From Pseudisothecium myosuroides (Eukaryota > Streptophyta > Bryopsida > Hypnales > Lembophyllaceae): a DNA stretch of 64,000 nt. The translations under genes were made by a program, and so were the position numbers. This document shows, piece by piece, positions 50,061 to 61,152 of this stretch (positions are counted from its first letter, which is position 1; each line of letters starts with the position of its first letter). The stretch lies in NCBI GenBank assembly GCA_951799445.1, contig OX637293.1, positions 19,468,001 to 19,532,000 on the forward strand. The letters are read 5' to 3'. The notes below the pieces were generated by a model. That model saw only the letters and a program-made list of their open reading frames with translations, had not been told where the DNA came from and ran no database searches.

Positions 50061-50379
50061 TTATTTCAACTCAGCCAATTTTGCACCTAGGCTTGTTCGG
50101 GGGGTGTATTAAGAAATAAATGATGTTGACTTCGAAACGAAGGGAAACTGGATAGTACACTTCGATTTTTGTATCGTCAGGTGACAAGTGAAGCTTCAGC
50201 GTTATTACCAAGCTAAACAATTCCTTGAAATGGGGGTTTGCATATTTACCTCATGTGTTGGGGATGACTGTTGGTCATGACAGACGGGATTTGGGTGGAG
50301 CAATGGCGTTGTATTGTCGCTGTTTCAAAAGTACGGATGGCCAGCCCACGAACCATTCCTCTGTCTTGAGTTTTCATAG

Positions 50380-51083
50380 CACGGTCAGGAGAGTCCTTTT
50401 CACATGAATGTGCGGATCATGTCATCTTATTTTGGCAATTTTAGTGTGCCAGAATATGACGTTTCAAGTGCTGAAGACTAGAACTTTCAAGTGCCCAACT
50501 TTCAGATGGGTTTGGAGTTGCCCAACTAGAACCGCGTAGCTCTAAAATCTAGGATGTCTGTAGAACTGAGTGTCTTAAACCGCTCCAGTTCCTATTGAGA
50601 GGTTTCTTTCGAAACCTGAGAACTGTAAATCTAGGATAGGAGATTCAAATGGCTGTCAAACCACTCCAGTTCCAGACAAGCTTCTCAAACCGCTCCAGTT
50701 CCTAGTTGAGAGCCCTTTTCCAAATGTACCAATTTTGTAAACTACGCCAATGTAACGAGTGTCACCATGTGTAATCAGAGTTTTAAATATATCGAGTCAA
50801 ATTCCAAATGCATCTATAATCAGTTGTTCTACAAATCGCCAATAGGGCCCTATAGGCAGTTGGAGCATGTTGTCCAGGACCAAATATACATCACCTTGAG
50901 TAGTCTCTTTCGAATCCTCATCTCCGATCGGATCCAATGTTGCAACCGTGGCAGTCAATATTTGGCAGCGCCAGAAGAAGAATAGTCTATATGGAATGGA
51001 GATTTTGCAAGTTATCTACATCAAGATCAGAAATCTTGCTGCTTTTGTTCCATTGGCAGAGCACTGAGATCTTTGTTTCGCTG
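50380..51083. other. Convergent intergenic region with a short repeated motif
   Basis: The motif 'aaaccgctccagttcc' (or with A for G) occurs three times, near 50577, 50658 and 50695, together with 'ttgagag'. No gene seen. Confidence 0.5.
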
Positions 51084-54000
51084 TCAACTTCTTGCCAATT
51101 TACTAAGCTCCTTTTGCAAGGCAAGAATCTCCTTCGTCAGACAGCAGATGACCATATCCACCTGATGGACGTTTAGCGCAGGATTCGACTGATTTGCTAA
51201 TTCTTCACTAAGTTGACCCAACAGACTCAGATGTGCCTACACCCACCAAGAATGCCATCAATTAATACATTCCTGACAGCAAATCTCTCGTTAGAAGAAT
51301 TGTTATAAGATTGCTTGCAAGTTCGTTGGGGCAAGGGGCTTGCTGAATCACGACTTCAGCAATTGTTCTTTCTTGAAACGTGACCAGCTCTAGGCTAAAG
51401 AAGAACCAGGCTTAGATGTAAATTGCGACTAGCCAGATCCAATATGCTTGAACTGAGAAAATGCACGGAGATGAAGTATACCGGAACAACTGGCATTCCC
51501 TTGTCTCTGCTGTGGAGAGCAGCTGGTTGCATATGGTTGTAACCATCCGTCATGTGAGGATAAACAGTATCCCCTTCTTCTTTGTCCTGCAATGACGAAA
51601 GTTCTATACATCAAGGGCATCTATGAATTATTCAGTAGAGAACCAAAATATTTCTTTTCCTTAAAATTGTTTACTGTTGGTAATGAAACTTGAATGCTAA
51701 TTGATAAGATTATTCTAGATAAGATTATTTAGGAGACGAGCGGTGCAAATACAAGATTTCGGATTAAGTTTCCTTGTACCTGACATTGTCGACGCTCTGC
51801 AGCCTTCGCAAGTCCCACCTGGAAGCAAGAAGCATGCACAGCTAAGACGCAATTGATATCCTAAGCCTCATAATTCGCAGTCACATTTAGTTGAGCCTTT
51901 GAGAGTTGCTTTCCATCTTCATGATTGACATAATTCAACAAAGGAGCGCAAGAGGAGTTAACGTGGCACTGAACCTTTTTCAAGGAGCGCAGCCACTCAC
52001 GAAGCGCTGGCAACAAGGTGAGAAGCTTCTTTGGTTCTAGAGGCAGCAACTCTTGTGCATGACGTTCTCGCTTCAGTTTTTCGCCTACTTCTTGCAGCTG
52101 AGCTTTGGTTTCCTTCTCTTTCAGTTGCCACTCTACAACCTCCTGCTCCTTCTTCACGACCTCCCTACACAACAGGAGATTTTAAACAAAATTCAGATTA
52201 TTGAATGTGGATGAGCAAACCTGCATGACTCAAGTTAATTCATGATTGGCATGTCTGTTTCGTTTTTGGACGGATGAAGCTGATCTACTTTAAAGTATAC
52301 CGGTATCTCTAACCTCTGAAGGCGATTAACTCGAAGGAGAGCATCTTCTAGACTTCTTTTCTGCCTCTCAAACTGCCTGCAAGTCATTCTTTAATATTAC
52401 TTCAAAAACCCATGTTTGACGTTTTACATTTCAATCTTGTTGAGCTTCTGACATACTTCTCAACGTTATAGTGACGATCTGGCTTCACAGTTTTTGCACA
52501 AGGAATAAAGTCACATTTTTCTCGTACTAGAATAACTATGTTTGCCAAACCTGTACTTTGGTAACTGAGACTATGTAAGTGTGGTTATTATTGCAGAGGT
52601 TTGCTACCTCTCCTTCTCCCTGAAGGCAAGAAGCTCATTGTTTAAACTGTCCTTCTCGTGCTGCAGCTTCGTCATTTGCTTCTTGAGTTGCTGCAATCTT
52701 TGGTTGTCCATCGTCTTCTCGCATGCTGGCACTGGCTGCAAGGATTGGAAGATTACAAATCTTAAGATTCCCACTGTTTGAACATAAGGACGCAAGCAAG
52801 GATTTAGTGTGTTGAAGCATAATAATTCCTAAATAGCAATTCTTAGAAATAATATGGTTAGACAGTGGGATCTTAGAGACTTGTGTATTATTTCTGCCTA
52901 ACCTAACCTCAATAGCTCTGTGAGGGAGGCAAGGCTGTTCGCTTTTAGACACCACCACGTTAGACTGCTGCCCCCTCAATTTCAGCTCCTGCATCTTCAT
53001 CTTGGCTTCTATAGTCTGCAGTTGCAATAATTGCGAGTGATATCAGTTGGACAAGTCTGAAGGAACAATGTAGTGCAGTATTTTACTTTCAACAGTGTCA
53101 TGTCTTTATCGAAAAGCAACAAAACAACACACCTAATGTCATCATTTCGTAAAATCGAAGGTCACAAACCTTGATTTCATACTCCATCGCACATTCGAGG
53201 AGAGCTATTTGCAAATCTTCAACATCCGATGCTGGAGAGGGTTTCAATTGGTGCTCCTCCTGGAGTAATATGGCTGGTCAAATACATTTAAGACTGTAAT
53301 ATTCCAATTTAGCTCAATTACGGTACACCACATCATGTTTGCTTTGGTGTCTCCTATTTGCGAGAACCGGTTCGAGTTCATTTATGCTGATTTGGTACTG
53401 TCACTAAACTTCGTGAATGATGGAAATAATCAATTACAAGAGTTTAAGAGGAGGCAGAAGATGCACCTGGACACCGAGTGCACACGCATTAATATTGACA
53501 AGGGCCTGAAACTTATCCTCCAAAACATCATTGCCGCCTCGCAATGCTGTTACTTTAATGGTATGTCCTCCTGCTTGCAACACGAACCTCTTAAGCTTTG
53601 CGTTGCTACAAGTATCAAGCCAAAACAAAAACATGGAGGAGATGCCTTCGAAGAAGTGTAAGGCAAGAACGAACCGACTTCAACCGATTCAGTATCTTCT
53701 CCGCAACAGGGACTTGCATCCAGAATTGGCAAGAGAGGAGCCGCACCCTCTCGTTCATTCTCATAGATTGGTGAGCACAGGGGAAGGTCTGTAAGGCTTG
53801 TGAAGAGTCCACCATGTTCATTTGAGATGACCTCGCTACTCTGGGCGGTTTCAGGTCTCGGTGACTGAGACGTTGACTCTGCGCACAATGGAGATTGGCT
53901 CAACAAGGGAGGAGAATCGTTCCTAGTCAAAACAGATGGCGGATACTGATTTCTCAACATAGATTGTTGATTCCTTTTTGGAGTTTCTGCCTCTGGTGTC

Positions 54001-54856
54001 CAAGCAAGGGATCTATCGCACCGGAGTTCAGCTTCTTTGCCATTATGTCCTTTCTTTGACATATTTGAGAACTTAGTTGAGCCTGAGATACACATATTAT
54101 CACTCATACAGTTGTCTTTCCCAATTTCCAACTCGATGGATTCACATATGCTCTCCTGTTCCGGTGTCATTGCGAGGCAAGCTGAGTCATCCCGTGCCCT
54201 AGTTTCACAGTCGTGCAGTATTTCTCCTCTAGTGCAGTTTCGCATCCTATTTGAAGATGTCAACACTCCATGACAAGGATGTGGAGGTTTTCCCGATTTG
54301 AGGGATTGCGGATTTTCTGAGGCCGTCTCCGACGAGAGGTCTCTGCCATTGTCAAAGCCTCTGTTTCCTCTTTGGGCTGCACGCTTCGGAGATCCACGCT
54401 TGGTTCCAATAACTGCCGGAGGTTGCGTCGTGGTCTCCAATGTCTTATTCCTGACCGTTAAATCGCTCTCCGAAGCAGAATCGAGTTGACCTAAATCCTC
54501 TCTCTTACTATTCAGGCTCCAGGGCAGCAACACATGAGAATTATTCCCTTTCGAAAGTGACTTGGACAATTTAGCATACTCCTGGCCTCTCTCTTGTTTG
54601 TGCAAACCCCAGGAGAATACCATTTGCTCCACTCCATCGGCAATCTTCTCGATTGCAGAGAGATCCAAACTGTGCGATCCGTTTTCTTCATCTTGCGCTT
54701 TCTCCAGCTCCAACATCCAGGCCTCCACCGGTTTTCCTTTCCGCTTGTGACCATGATTACTCTGCCGTGGTTGAAACGACGACGGTGTTGTTCGTGTCAT
54801 CGTCCACACCTTGCGATTGAGGATCTTCTCAGCATCCGCAAGCCCCCTCTGCTGCA
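51084..54856 (-). CDS. Unrecognised multi-exon coiled-coil protein
   Basis: Not assigned to a family. A large 5' exon (54856 to about 53690) encodes a Ser/Arg/Lys-rich, probably disordered region (e.g. HGHKRKGKPVEAWMLELEKA, SAIEKIADGVEQMVFSWGL). Smaller exons with good splice sites follow: 53605-53467, 53259-53170, 53015-52908, 52735-52608, 52376-52314, 52164-51975, 51818-51780, 51587-51482, about 51400-51270, and last exon 51237-51084. Exons 52735-51975 form a heptad-like coiled coil (MDNQRLQQLKKQMTKLQHEK; EWQLKEKETKAQLQEVGEKL). The end is helical and Leu-rich (LALQKELSKLARS). The donor of the large exon and the first exon were not resolved. The context suggests a structural or scaffold protein; no function is proposed. 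Confidence 0.65.
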
Positions 54857-55500
54857 CAACAAAGTTTTCGCCGTGAAAAATACTGATCAGATTACTCATC
54901 AATATTATTTGATCAATTTACATTCCACATAAACTTCCAGAAATACATCACGCCGTCATCTACCTACATCATTTCATCTCTACGACTTTGTTGTGAATTT
55001 TTGCAAACAAGTTTCAGAATTTTCCATTAAAAAAATGTTAACCACTTCACATTCCAAAAATTCCAGAAATGCACTACGGTATACTGCCACGAATTCTTAC
55101 AATTAACGTCATAGACATGTCACTCTGCTATGCACAACAAATTGTTCGCCATGAAGATCACTAACCAAAATATCATTTAATCACTTCACATTCCTCCCAA
55201 ATTTCCAGAAATACATAATACCGTCATCGTTCCAGAATTCTCTTGAACCTATAGTTGTGTGAATTCTTACAAACAAATAAATGTAATTTAATCACTTCAC
55301 ATTCCTCACAAACTTCCAGAAATACATAATACCGTCATCGTTCCAGCATTCCCTTGAACCTAAGTGAATTCTTACAAACAACGAAAATGTAATTTAATCA
55401 CGTCACATTCCTCACAAATTTCCAGAGATACATAATACCGTCATCGTTTCAAAATTCTCTCGAACCTAAGCTCATGTGAATTCTTACAAACAATGTCAGT
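54840..55500. repeat. Tandem array of ~105-130-bp units at the 5' side of the coiled-coil gene
   Basis: About five units share 'cttcacattcctcacaaa', 'ttccagaaatacataatacc' and 'gtgaattcttacaaacaa'; they start near 54920, 55045, 55180, 55295 and 55399, and the last three are the most alike. A 'gcacaacaaa...ttcgcc' block repeats at about 54852 and 55130, so the array reaches the first coding exon. Confidence 0.75.
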
Positions 55501-55523
55501 GAGACGTTGCACGGATAACTTAC

Positions 55524-55569
55524 TGGCGGTTGCGCTGGTCAGAACGACTGCAAACCTCCTCAGCATCAT
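55524..55569 (-). other. Candidate 5' exon of the coiled-coil gene
   Basis: Reads ATG ATG CTG AGG AGG TTT and so on (MMLRRFAVVLTSATA) and ends in a consensus donor, A|GTAAGT. It could be the first exon of the gene at 51084-54856, but its phase does not fit the obvious acceptor at 54857, so an intermediate exon or a different start is needed. Confidence 0.25.
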
Positions 55570-55779
55570 AATGCAGCCTGTAAATTGCGGGAAAATTTTC
55601 CATAAGAAATGCCTTTGTCCTCATGGACAAAACATGCAGCAATGGTGGCAATACAACACAACGGCCATGACCGCGCGCAACCCTAAGTTAAATGCAAGGG
55701 GTATGACTGAGGAATTTAGCGAAAAGGAAAGGGAAGGAGAGGAGGAAAGAAAAAGATGAAAAGAAAAATTGCTTCATAT

Positions 55780-55950
55780 AAGAAAAAGAAAAGGAAAGAA
55801 AGAGGGAAAAAATAAATAAGAATAAAATAAACAAGCATGTACTAAGAACACATTTGCTTCACACAAGAAAAAAAGAAAAGGAAGGAAAGAGGGAAAAAAT
55901 AATTAAGAATAAAATAAACAAGCACGTATTGAAGAACACATTTGATCATT
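55780..55950. repeat. Purine-rich tandem duplication, ~86-bp unit
   Basis: Two units with 'aaaaaagaaaaggaa', 'gagggaaaaaata' and 'taaaataaacaagca' at 55780-55865 and 55866-55950, after a GA-rich tract from 55720. Confidence 0.7.
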
Positions 55951-56064
55951 CTGACACTGAATAACACATTTGATTACTCTAGCATTAGCTCGCTTCTTGG
56001 GTAAAGTCTTGATCAAAATTTTCTTCATGTAGCTTCTTGTCAGTGCAAAAACTCTCTTGTGTTT

Positions 56065-56242
56065 TGGCCTGCAACCAATAAGTAGCTCTACTTTCATTTA
56101 GAAAAAGGCATGAATTATATGGCCTACAACCAATAAAAAAACTCTAGTTTCATTTAGTTTCATTTAGAAAAAGGCGTGAATTATGTGGCCTATAACCAAT
56201 AAATAAATCTCTAGTTTCATTTAGAAAAAAGCATGAATTATG
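56065..56242. repeat. Tandem repeat, three ~60-bp units
   Basis: Units start 'ggcctgcaaccaata' (56065), 'ggcctacaaccaata' (about 56120) and 'ggcctataaccaata' (about 56185), each followed by 'tttcatttagaaaaa' and 'gaattatgt'. Confidence 0.7.
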
Positions 56243-57329
56243 TGATGACTGTTGTACTACATAGATGAATTATTTATTGATTGTTGTACGACATGGATGC
56301 GTTTGGTACATTAGTGTTCAACATATATTTTAATTTTTTAAATAAGCTTTGAAAAGTTTGTGATTTTTCAACAAAAAATATATTAAAACTGAATTTTATT
56401 TTTTAATTTCTTTTAACTTTTTCAAGAACAATATAAATAGTGTTGAATTGGCTTTTGTACCATGGTAATATATATTTTCAAGACCTTGTATTTTGAACCT
56501 CTAATTAAAGTTGATTATTACAAAGAGTTGATTTAGTAGCTTAAACAAAGATGTCAATGAAGAGGAAACTAATTTAGTTATTGTTAATTTTCAAGGTATA
56601 CATTTTTTTTTCCATTTAGGTTATAGATAATTGAATGCATCTATGGTGATATTTCTATTTTAATCAAAAAAAGATTCTAGAGGTGTTTTTTTATTCAATG
56701 TATCATTTATATTATTAGTAGGTAGGAGAAGGAGCTACTAAATATATTTAATTAAAGATTGATTGAATATTAAATTTTACTTTATATAAATTTGTGAAAA
56801 TAAATAGTTAATTTTTTGCAAAAAATTTACCTAATTATTGTAGTTAATGAAATTTTTTATTTAAAAAAAATAGCAATGTAGAAAGAAAGAAATATAGAAG
56901 TTTAACAAGATTTGACTACAAGTCACATTCCAAAACCATTAACATTCTTACACATGCATTTTATTCAAATTACTTTAAAGCACTACACAACCAAAAAAAT
57001 GTATTTTTCGAGTTTAGATTAAACATACATCAAAATATATTATGCTGATTTGATAGTATAACAATTCCACATTTGTATTATCAATAATGACTCTAACTTT
57101 GTGCTTTGGGGGGAATTTTGAGAGTCTTCATTTATTTATTTTGATTTTAAAATTGCATGTATAATTGCTGTTTGTTCAATTGTTGCAACATAAACTTTAG
57201 TCCTAGTCAAGAAACAAATATTCAAAAAACAATAGTAAAGATATTTCATGTAATTTGAATAGAATTCTACAATTAATGTTAAAATTTATGTAAGTTACTT
57301 GTAGAAAATATTGTGCTTGTAAAAACTTA
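56243..57329. other. AT-rich intergenic DNA
   Basis: No gene or structured element recognised. Confidence 0.5.
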
Positions 57330-57505
57330 ATGGGCAATTTCGTTAAAATGGCAGTATTCCAAGTGCCACTTTGATGGTGTGCCATTTTCACTATCTAGGT
57401 TTGGTATAGATTTCAGAACGGCCATTCTGAACCATCTAGGACAGGTATAGATTTTAGAAAGGCCGTCTTGAACTGTTTTCATGCCATTTTAACGAAATTG
57501 CCCAT
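57330..57505. mobile_element. MITE, 176 bp, 24-bp perfect terminal inverted repeats
   Basis: The first 24 bases (57330-57353, starting atgggcaatttcg) are exactly inverted at 57482-57505. CTTA on both sides (57326-57329, 57506-57509) is a possible 4-bp target duplication. The interior holds two ~40-bp near repeats with 'ggtatagattt' and 'agaa(c/a)ggcc'. Superfamily not assigned. Confidence 0.8.
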
Positions 57506-57771
57506 CTTAACGTAATTTATTATTTTTTTAAACCAAATAATCTAATGTTGTATCCAAAATATGATACTTATTACATAAAATTTCTTTTTTTAATGAAAAT
57601 ATGATTGAAAACTCACTCTTCAAGATTAATTCATTTAAAATTGGATGCACCACAAAATACAAAAGCTTGATCTTTTAGATATGTTTTCATTTGATATGGA
57701 TAATTGAAAGCATGTGAACTTAACATGCAAAGCTAAGATGTACACATGGTTTTAAACAAATTTTATTTGTT

Positions 57772-60700
57772 TTATTTTGATGTGTACATTTCTCCCTTCA
57801 GACATCTTTGGCAACAACAACTATAAGACGTCATTGGTGACCACACAGTTGGAGACCATTGAGCCCTAGATTGACACGATTGTTTCATAAGATTTTTTTT
57901 TTTGTTATTTGGTCTTTTTTTATAAATACTTAATGGTTGCAAAACATAATTCTCTGCATTTGAATTATGTTCAAAAAATGATGATGATTCATATTTTCTA
58001 ATATGATGTAGATATGATCTTTGTCTTGAGCGTGAATCTTGAGATATACAACAATTTGCATAGTGATCTTTAAATTCTTTTTTTTTTGGACTTGTAGGAG
58101 GCAATTTGATAAGCCTTGTTGGCAACTTTTGTTGGCGTTTAAAAGCCATTTCTTGTCTTGAAAAAGAAATTGGTGGTGAATTATATTGTCCATATGGAGA
58201 CTTTGGACAATTAGGATTTGGACATCGACACATTCCACAACAACAAGAATGAAAATGACCACAGTGAAAACATCTTTTTTGATTCTTTATTTGAGAGCTT
58301 TCACCACATTTGCACTTTCCACAACAACAATTATGCGTATCTAGTGATAGAAGGGCACATGGGAATTGGGGTTGGCAAGGAAAATTGGATTCATTTGAAC
58401 TTTTAGCATCCAAAGGTTGACACAAGCTTGCTGGTGCAAATGGTGGATTCATAGGTTTTTCATTAGAAACATAATTTTGATTTGATGCGCCATTGTTTTC
58501 ATATTGAAGTTCTTGTTGTCGACTTGGACATGGAGGATCTTGCCACTCATCCTTTGCACATTTAGGACTATGAGTGTGTTTGCGAGGTGGACTCTTTAGA
58601 GATTCATCTTGAGAGCATGATATCAAGCTTGGTCTTTTAGATGAAAGAAATAGAGAACTTGTCTTACATGATGAAATAGGTAGAGAGGAATTTCCACATG
58701 AAGAAATTGGTGGAGAAATACGTTGATAAGATTTGATTGGTAAAACATCATTTTCACGTGTTGAATCATATGAAGTATTCCATGAATATAATGATATAGG
58801 TGGTGAATTTATTTTGTACAAACAACTTGGTAGAGAACTAACGTAAGGTGATGGCATAGTTTTTGTAATATTTGATTGACAAATAGATGGAATAATAGGG
58901 GTAGAGGTCTGATTTTGAATGTCGTTGTGGCAATCACAAGTTGAACACTTTGGAGAAGGATATGAACATTGTAGGCTTGGACAATTTTTAGCTTTAGTAT
59001 GCATTGGTAATATATTTGTTTCAAGAAAGCAATTATTAGACTTTCCACAAGATTCATTAGCTACATTATGGATGGATGTTTGACATTTAGAGGTTTCAAT
59101 CAATGGTCCAACCTCATCAGTAGTACATTTATTTGGAAAATTACATTGATTGCCTTTATAGAAAGTTTTAGTAATTTCAATGGATGGTATAGTATCTATA
59201 GATTTAAAATTAGTACATGTTATGTCTTTGATCTGCATCAAAGGATAATCACATTTCTTAAGTAATTTATCTGGTATAGTATCCATAGATTTAGAAAAAT
59301 GATATTTTATATCTTCATTGTGAATTAATGGGGAAACTGGTTGTTTAAGAAATTTATTTGGTGTAAAGTCAATAGATTTTGTTGGAGGATATTGCATTTC
59401 TTCAACACCCATAGGAGGAGAAGGAGGTTGTTTAAGAAATTTATTTTTACATTCAAGATTAGATTGAGATTTGACTTCAATATGAGGTGATGGAGTCCTA
59501 AAAGGACTACTAGTAGAAGCCATGGAACATGAACTTATAGGAGTTTGAGAATTATTAAATGCATTCCATTTGAACACATTGTCCATGTTTTTATCTTTTA
59601 GATGGCTAATATTCTTAAATAAATCATTACTATTTATTGTATTGATAGAATTACATTCAAGTGGAACTAAATCTTGTTCTTTACAATTTATAGATGAAAC
59701 GTTAACAAATTCTACAATTTGGCTTGTACAATATATTTTTGGTGGTTCAATAATTGTATTTGGTTGTAATTTTGGATTATAGTGTATAGATTCAGGAACA
59801 TGGACATTTTTATGACATGGACAAAACTTGCAAAATGTATCTTTCTGACAAGGTATATTATTGGCTTCTACTTTATGGCAATGACAACTTTTGCATGGGA
59901 GAAATAAATTGCATATTGGTACATTAGAAGTTTCATCTATGTAAACAGTGCCTTGAGAATTATTTAATAAATCAAGAGGGGGAGGTAAATTTTGGATCTC
60001 AATTCTTTGATGATTGATCTTTGAAATCTTTGATGTAGGTTGAAATCCATATTCTTTAATATTACAAATATGATCCTCTAGTGATTTTAGGGATTTTGTA
60101 AAATAAGATTTTCTTATATTTGAACAAAATTCATTATCATATCCAATAAAAGAAGGTGAAGTTATTTGACTATTTTCACTTAGTAATTTTCTTGCATAAG
60201 TACCCCAGCCAAATTTTTTTTCTTCCCTTGAATAATAAAAAAATATTTATCAATAAATTTTAATATGCTTAGGTATTACAATGATATAAAAAAATTAAAA
60301 TAATAATTCTAAATGTTTCAAAATCATATAATATCATTGGGCATCAAGTGTACTCTAATTTTGTATTTATTTATTAACAATTGACAATTTAGGCTAATAA
60401 AACTTATGGTTTATTTGTTGTGTACCTGATAGTTTCTATTGGGTTCTACTGTTTTTTTAAGCATAAAGATTTTGTAATACCTAAATTAAAAGACAGAATT
60501 TGGGACAACAACTATTTTGTAGCAATGTTAAGTAGTACCTAGAATGCTCCTTACATGAAGGTATTTGATTATGTTTGTTGATTTTTGGTTGATAATTTCT
60601 TTGGTTTGTATGAAGAGAAACAATGGCTTTATTATATTGAACATTGTGACCTAAAGATCCTTGAGATGCAGATTTAATAGAATAAGATTGTTGACATTTA

Positions 60701-61152
60701 GTAGGTATATAAATCTTTTTTTTAATCTTTTTTGCATCAAAAATGTGAATCTTAGCTTTTCTTTTTAAAAAATGAAATTTGTTATGCTTTTTATTTTGTT
60801 TATTGTTAAATTTAATCATTTTTCTTTGAATCTTTTTGCATGATAAACATCTTGGAGTTAAAATACAATGTGGTGTTGATTGTGTTGTTTTATCAATTAA
60901 TGTTCTTTTTGGTGTTTGATGATATGAATTTAGCTTAGAGCCAATCACTTTTACATGCATAGAATGAGGCTTTACAACTTGTGTAGGTGATTTTTGATAT
61001 ATCAAAAGACTGGAATTAGTTTTAGAGGTCTCTTTTGGAATGGATCCTTCTTTTGATAAACATACATAGTGACAAATGTCTAAAGCTTTGCATGGGCATT
61101 GAGCTTTTGTACATACACTAATTAAATCCATAAGCTTTTTCATAATACGCAT
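57772..61152 (-). CDS. Unrecognised large cysteine-rich repeat protein
   Basis: Two exons, 61152-60539 and 60226-57772, join across a 312-bp GT-AG intron (AG|GT donor, CAAG acceptor) to 3069 nt, 1022 aa. The second exon is open through 818 codons, well upstream of its first Met. An in-frame stop just before 61152 supports the start. Residues: Cys-rich CTKAQCPCKALDICHYVC near 15-32; a Lys/Arg-rich middle; CKSCHCHK...CKFCPCHK near 316-345; three ~30-residue repeats containing KFLKQP/KLLKKC and KSIDTIP near 465-555; a Ser/Pro-rich stretch; CCCGKCKC and CCCGMCRC modules with FHCGHFH near 835-885; CCCQRC at the end. Spaced Cys suggest metal binding (inference). Codons are AT-rich like the surrounding DNA and unlike the other genes here. 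No family recognised. Confidence 0.72.

Larger units (their letters stand above)
42319..50379 (+). pseudogene. TRE1: Trehalase (GH37), with in-frame stop; possibly decaying
   Basis: GH37 enzyme cleaving trehalose to glucose; plant forms are extracellular or plasma-membrane bound. Exons read: 42319-42565, 43283-43580, 43823-43942, 44148-44264, 44396-44496, 44777-44880, 45375-45447, 45541-45730, ~46504-46561, 46988-47087, 48976-49189, 50284-50379. Family signatures: PGARFREVYYWDSYW (usually PGGRF), GWDFSSRW with the catalytic Asp, SNFIPLWAG, QQWDFPNAWAP, GGGGEY with the catalytic Glu, GFGWSNGVVL near the C terminus. A TAG at 49121-49123 separates YEQVG from MMEKYDA, so the catalytic Glu segment is only reached by readthrough. 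Exon 8 ends in phase 1 but exon 9 needs phase 0. The N terminus is uncertain: 'ttgcag' before the second Met could be an acceptor. All other blocks are intact. Confidence 0.85.

Noticed and set aside
55045..55500. Tandem units resembling a CRISPR array
   Set aside because: Whole units of over 100 bp are repeated without unique spacers, and the host is a eukaryote.
55493..55759. 88-aa plus-strand frame
   Set aside because: It ends in a GA-rich tandem repeat and lies antisense to the candidate first exon; no family features.
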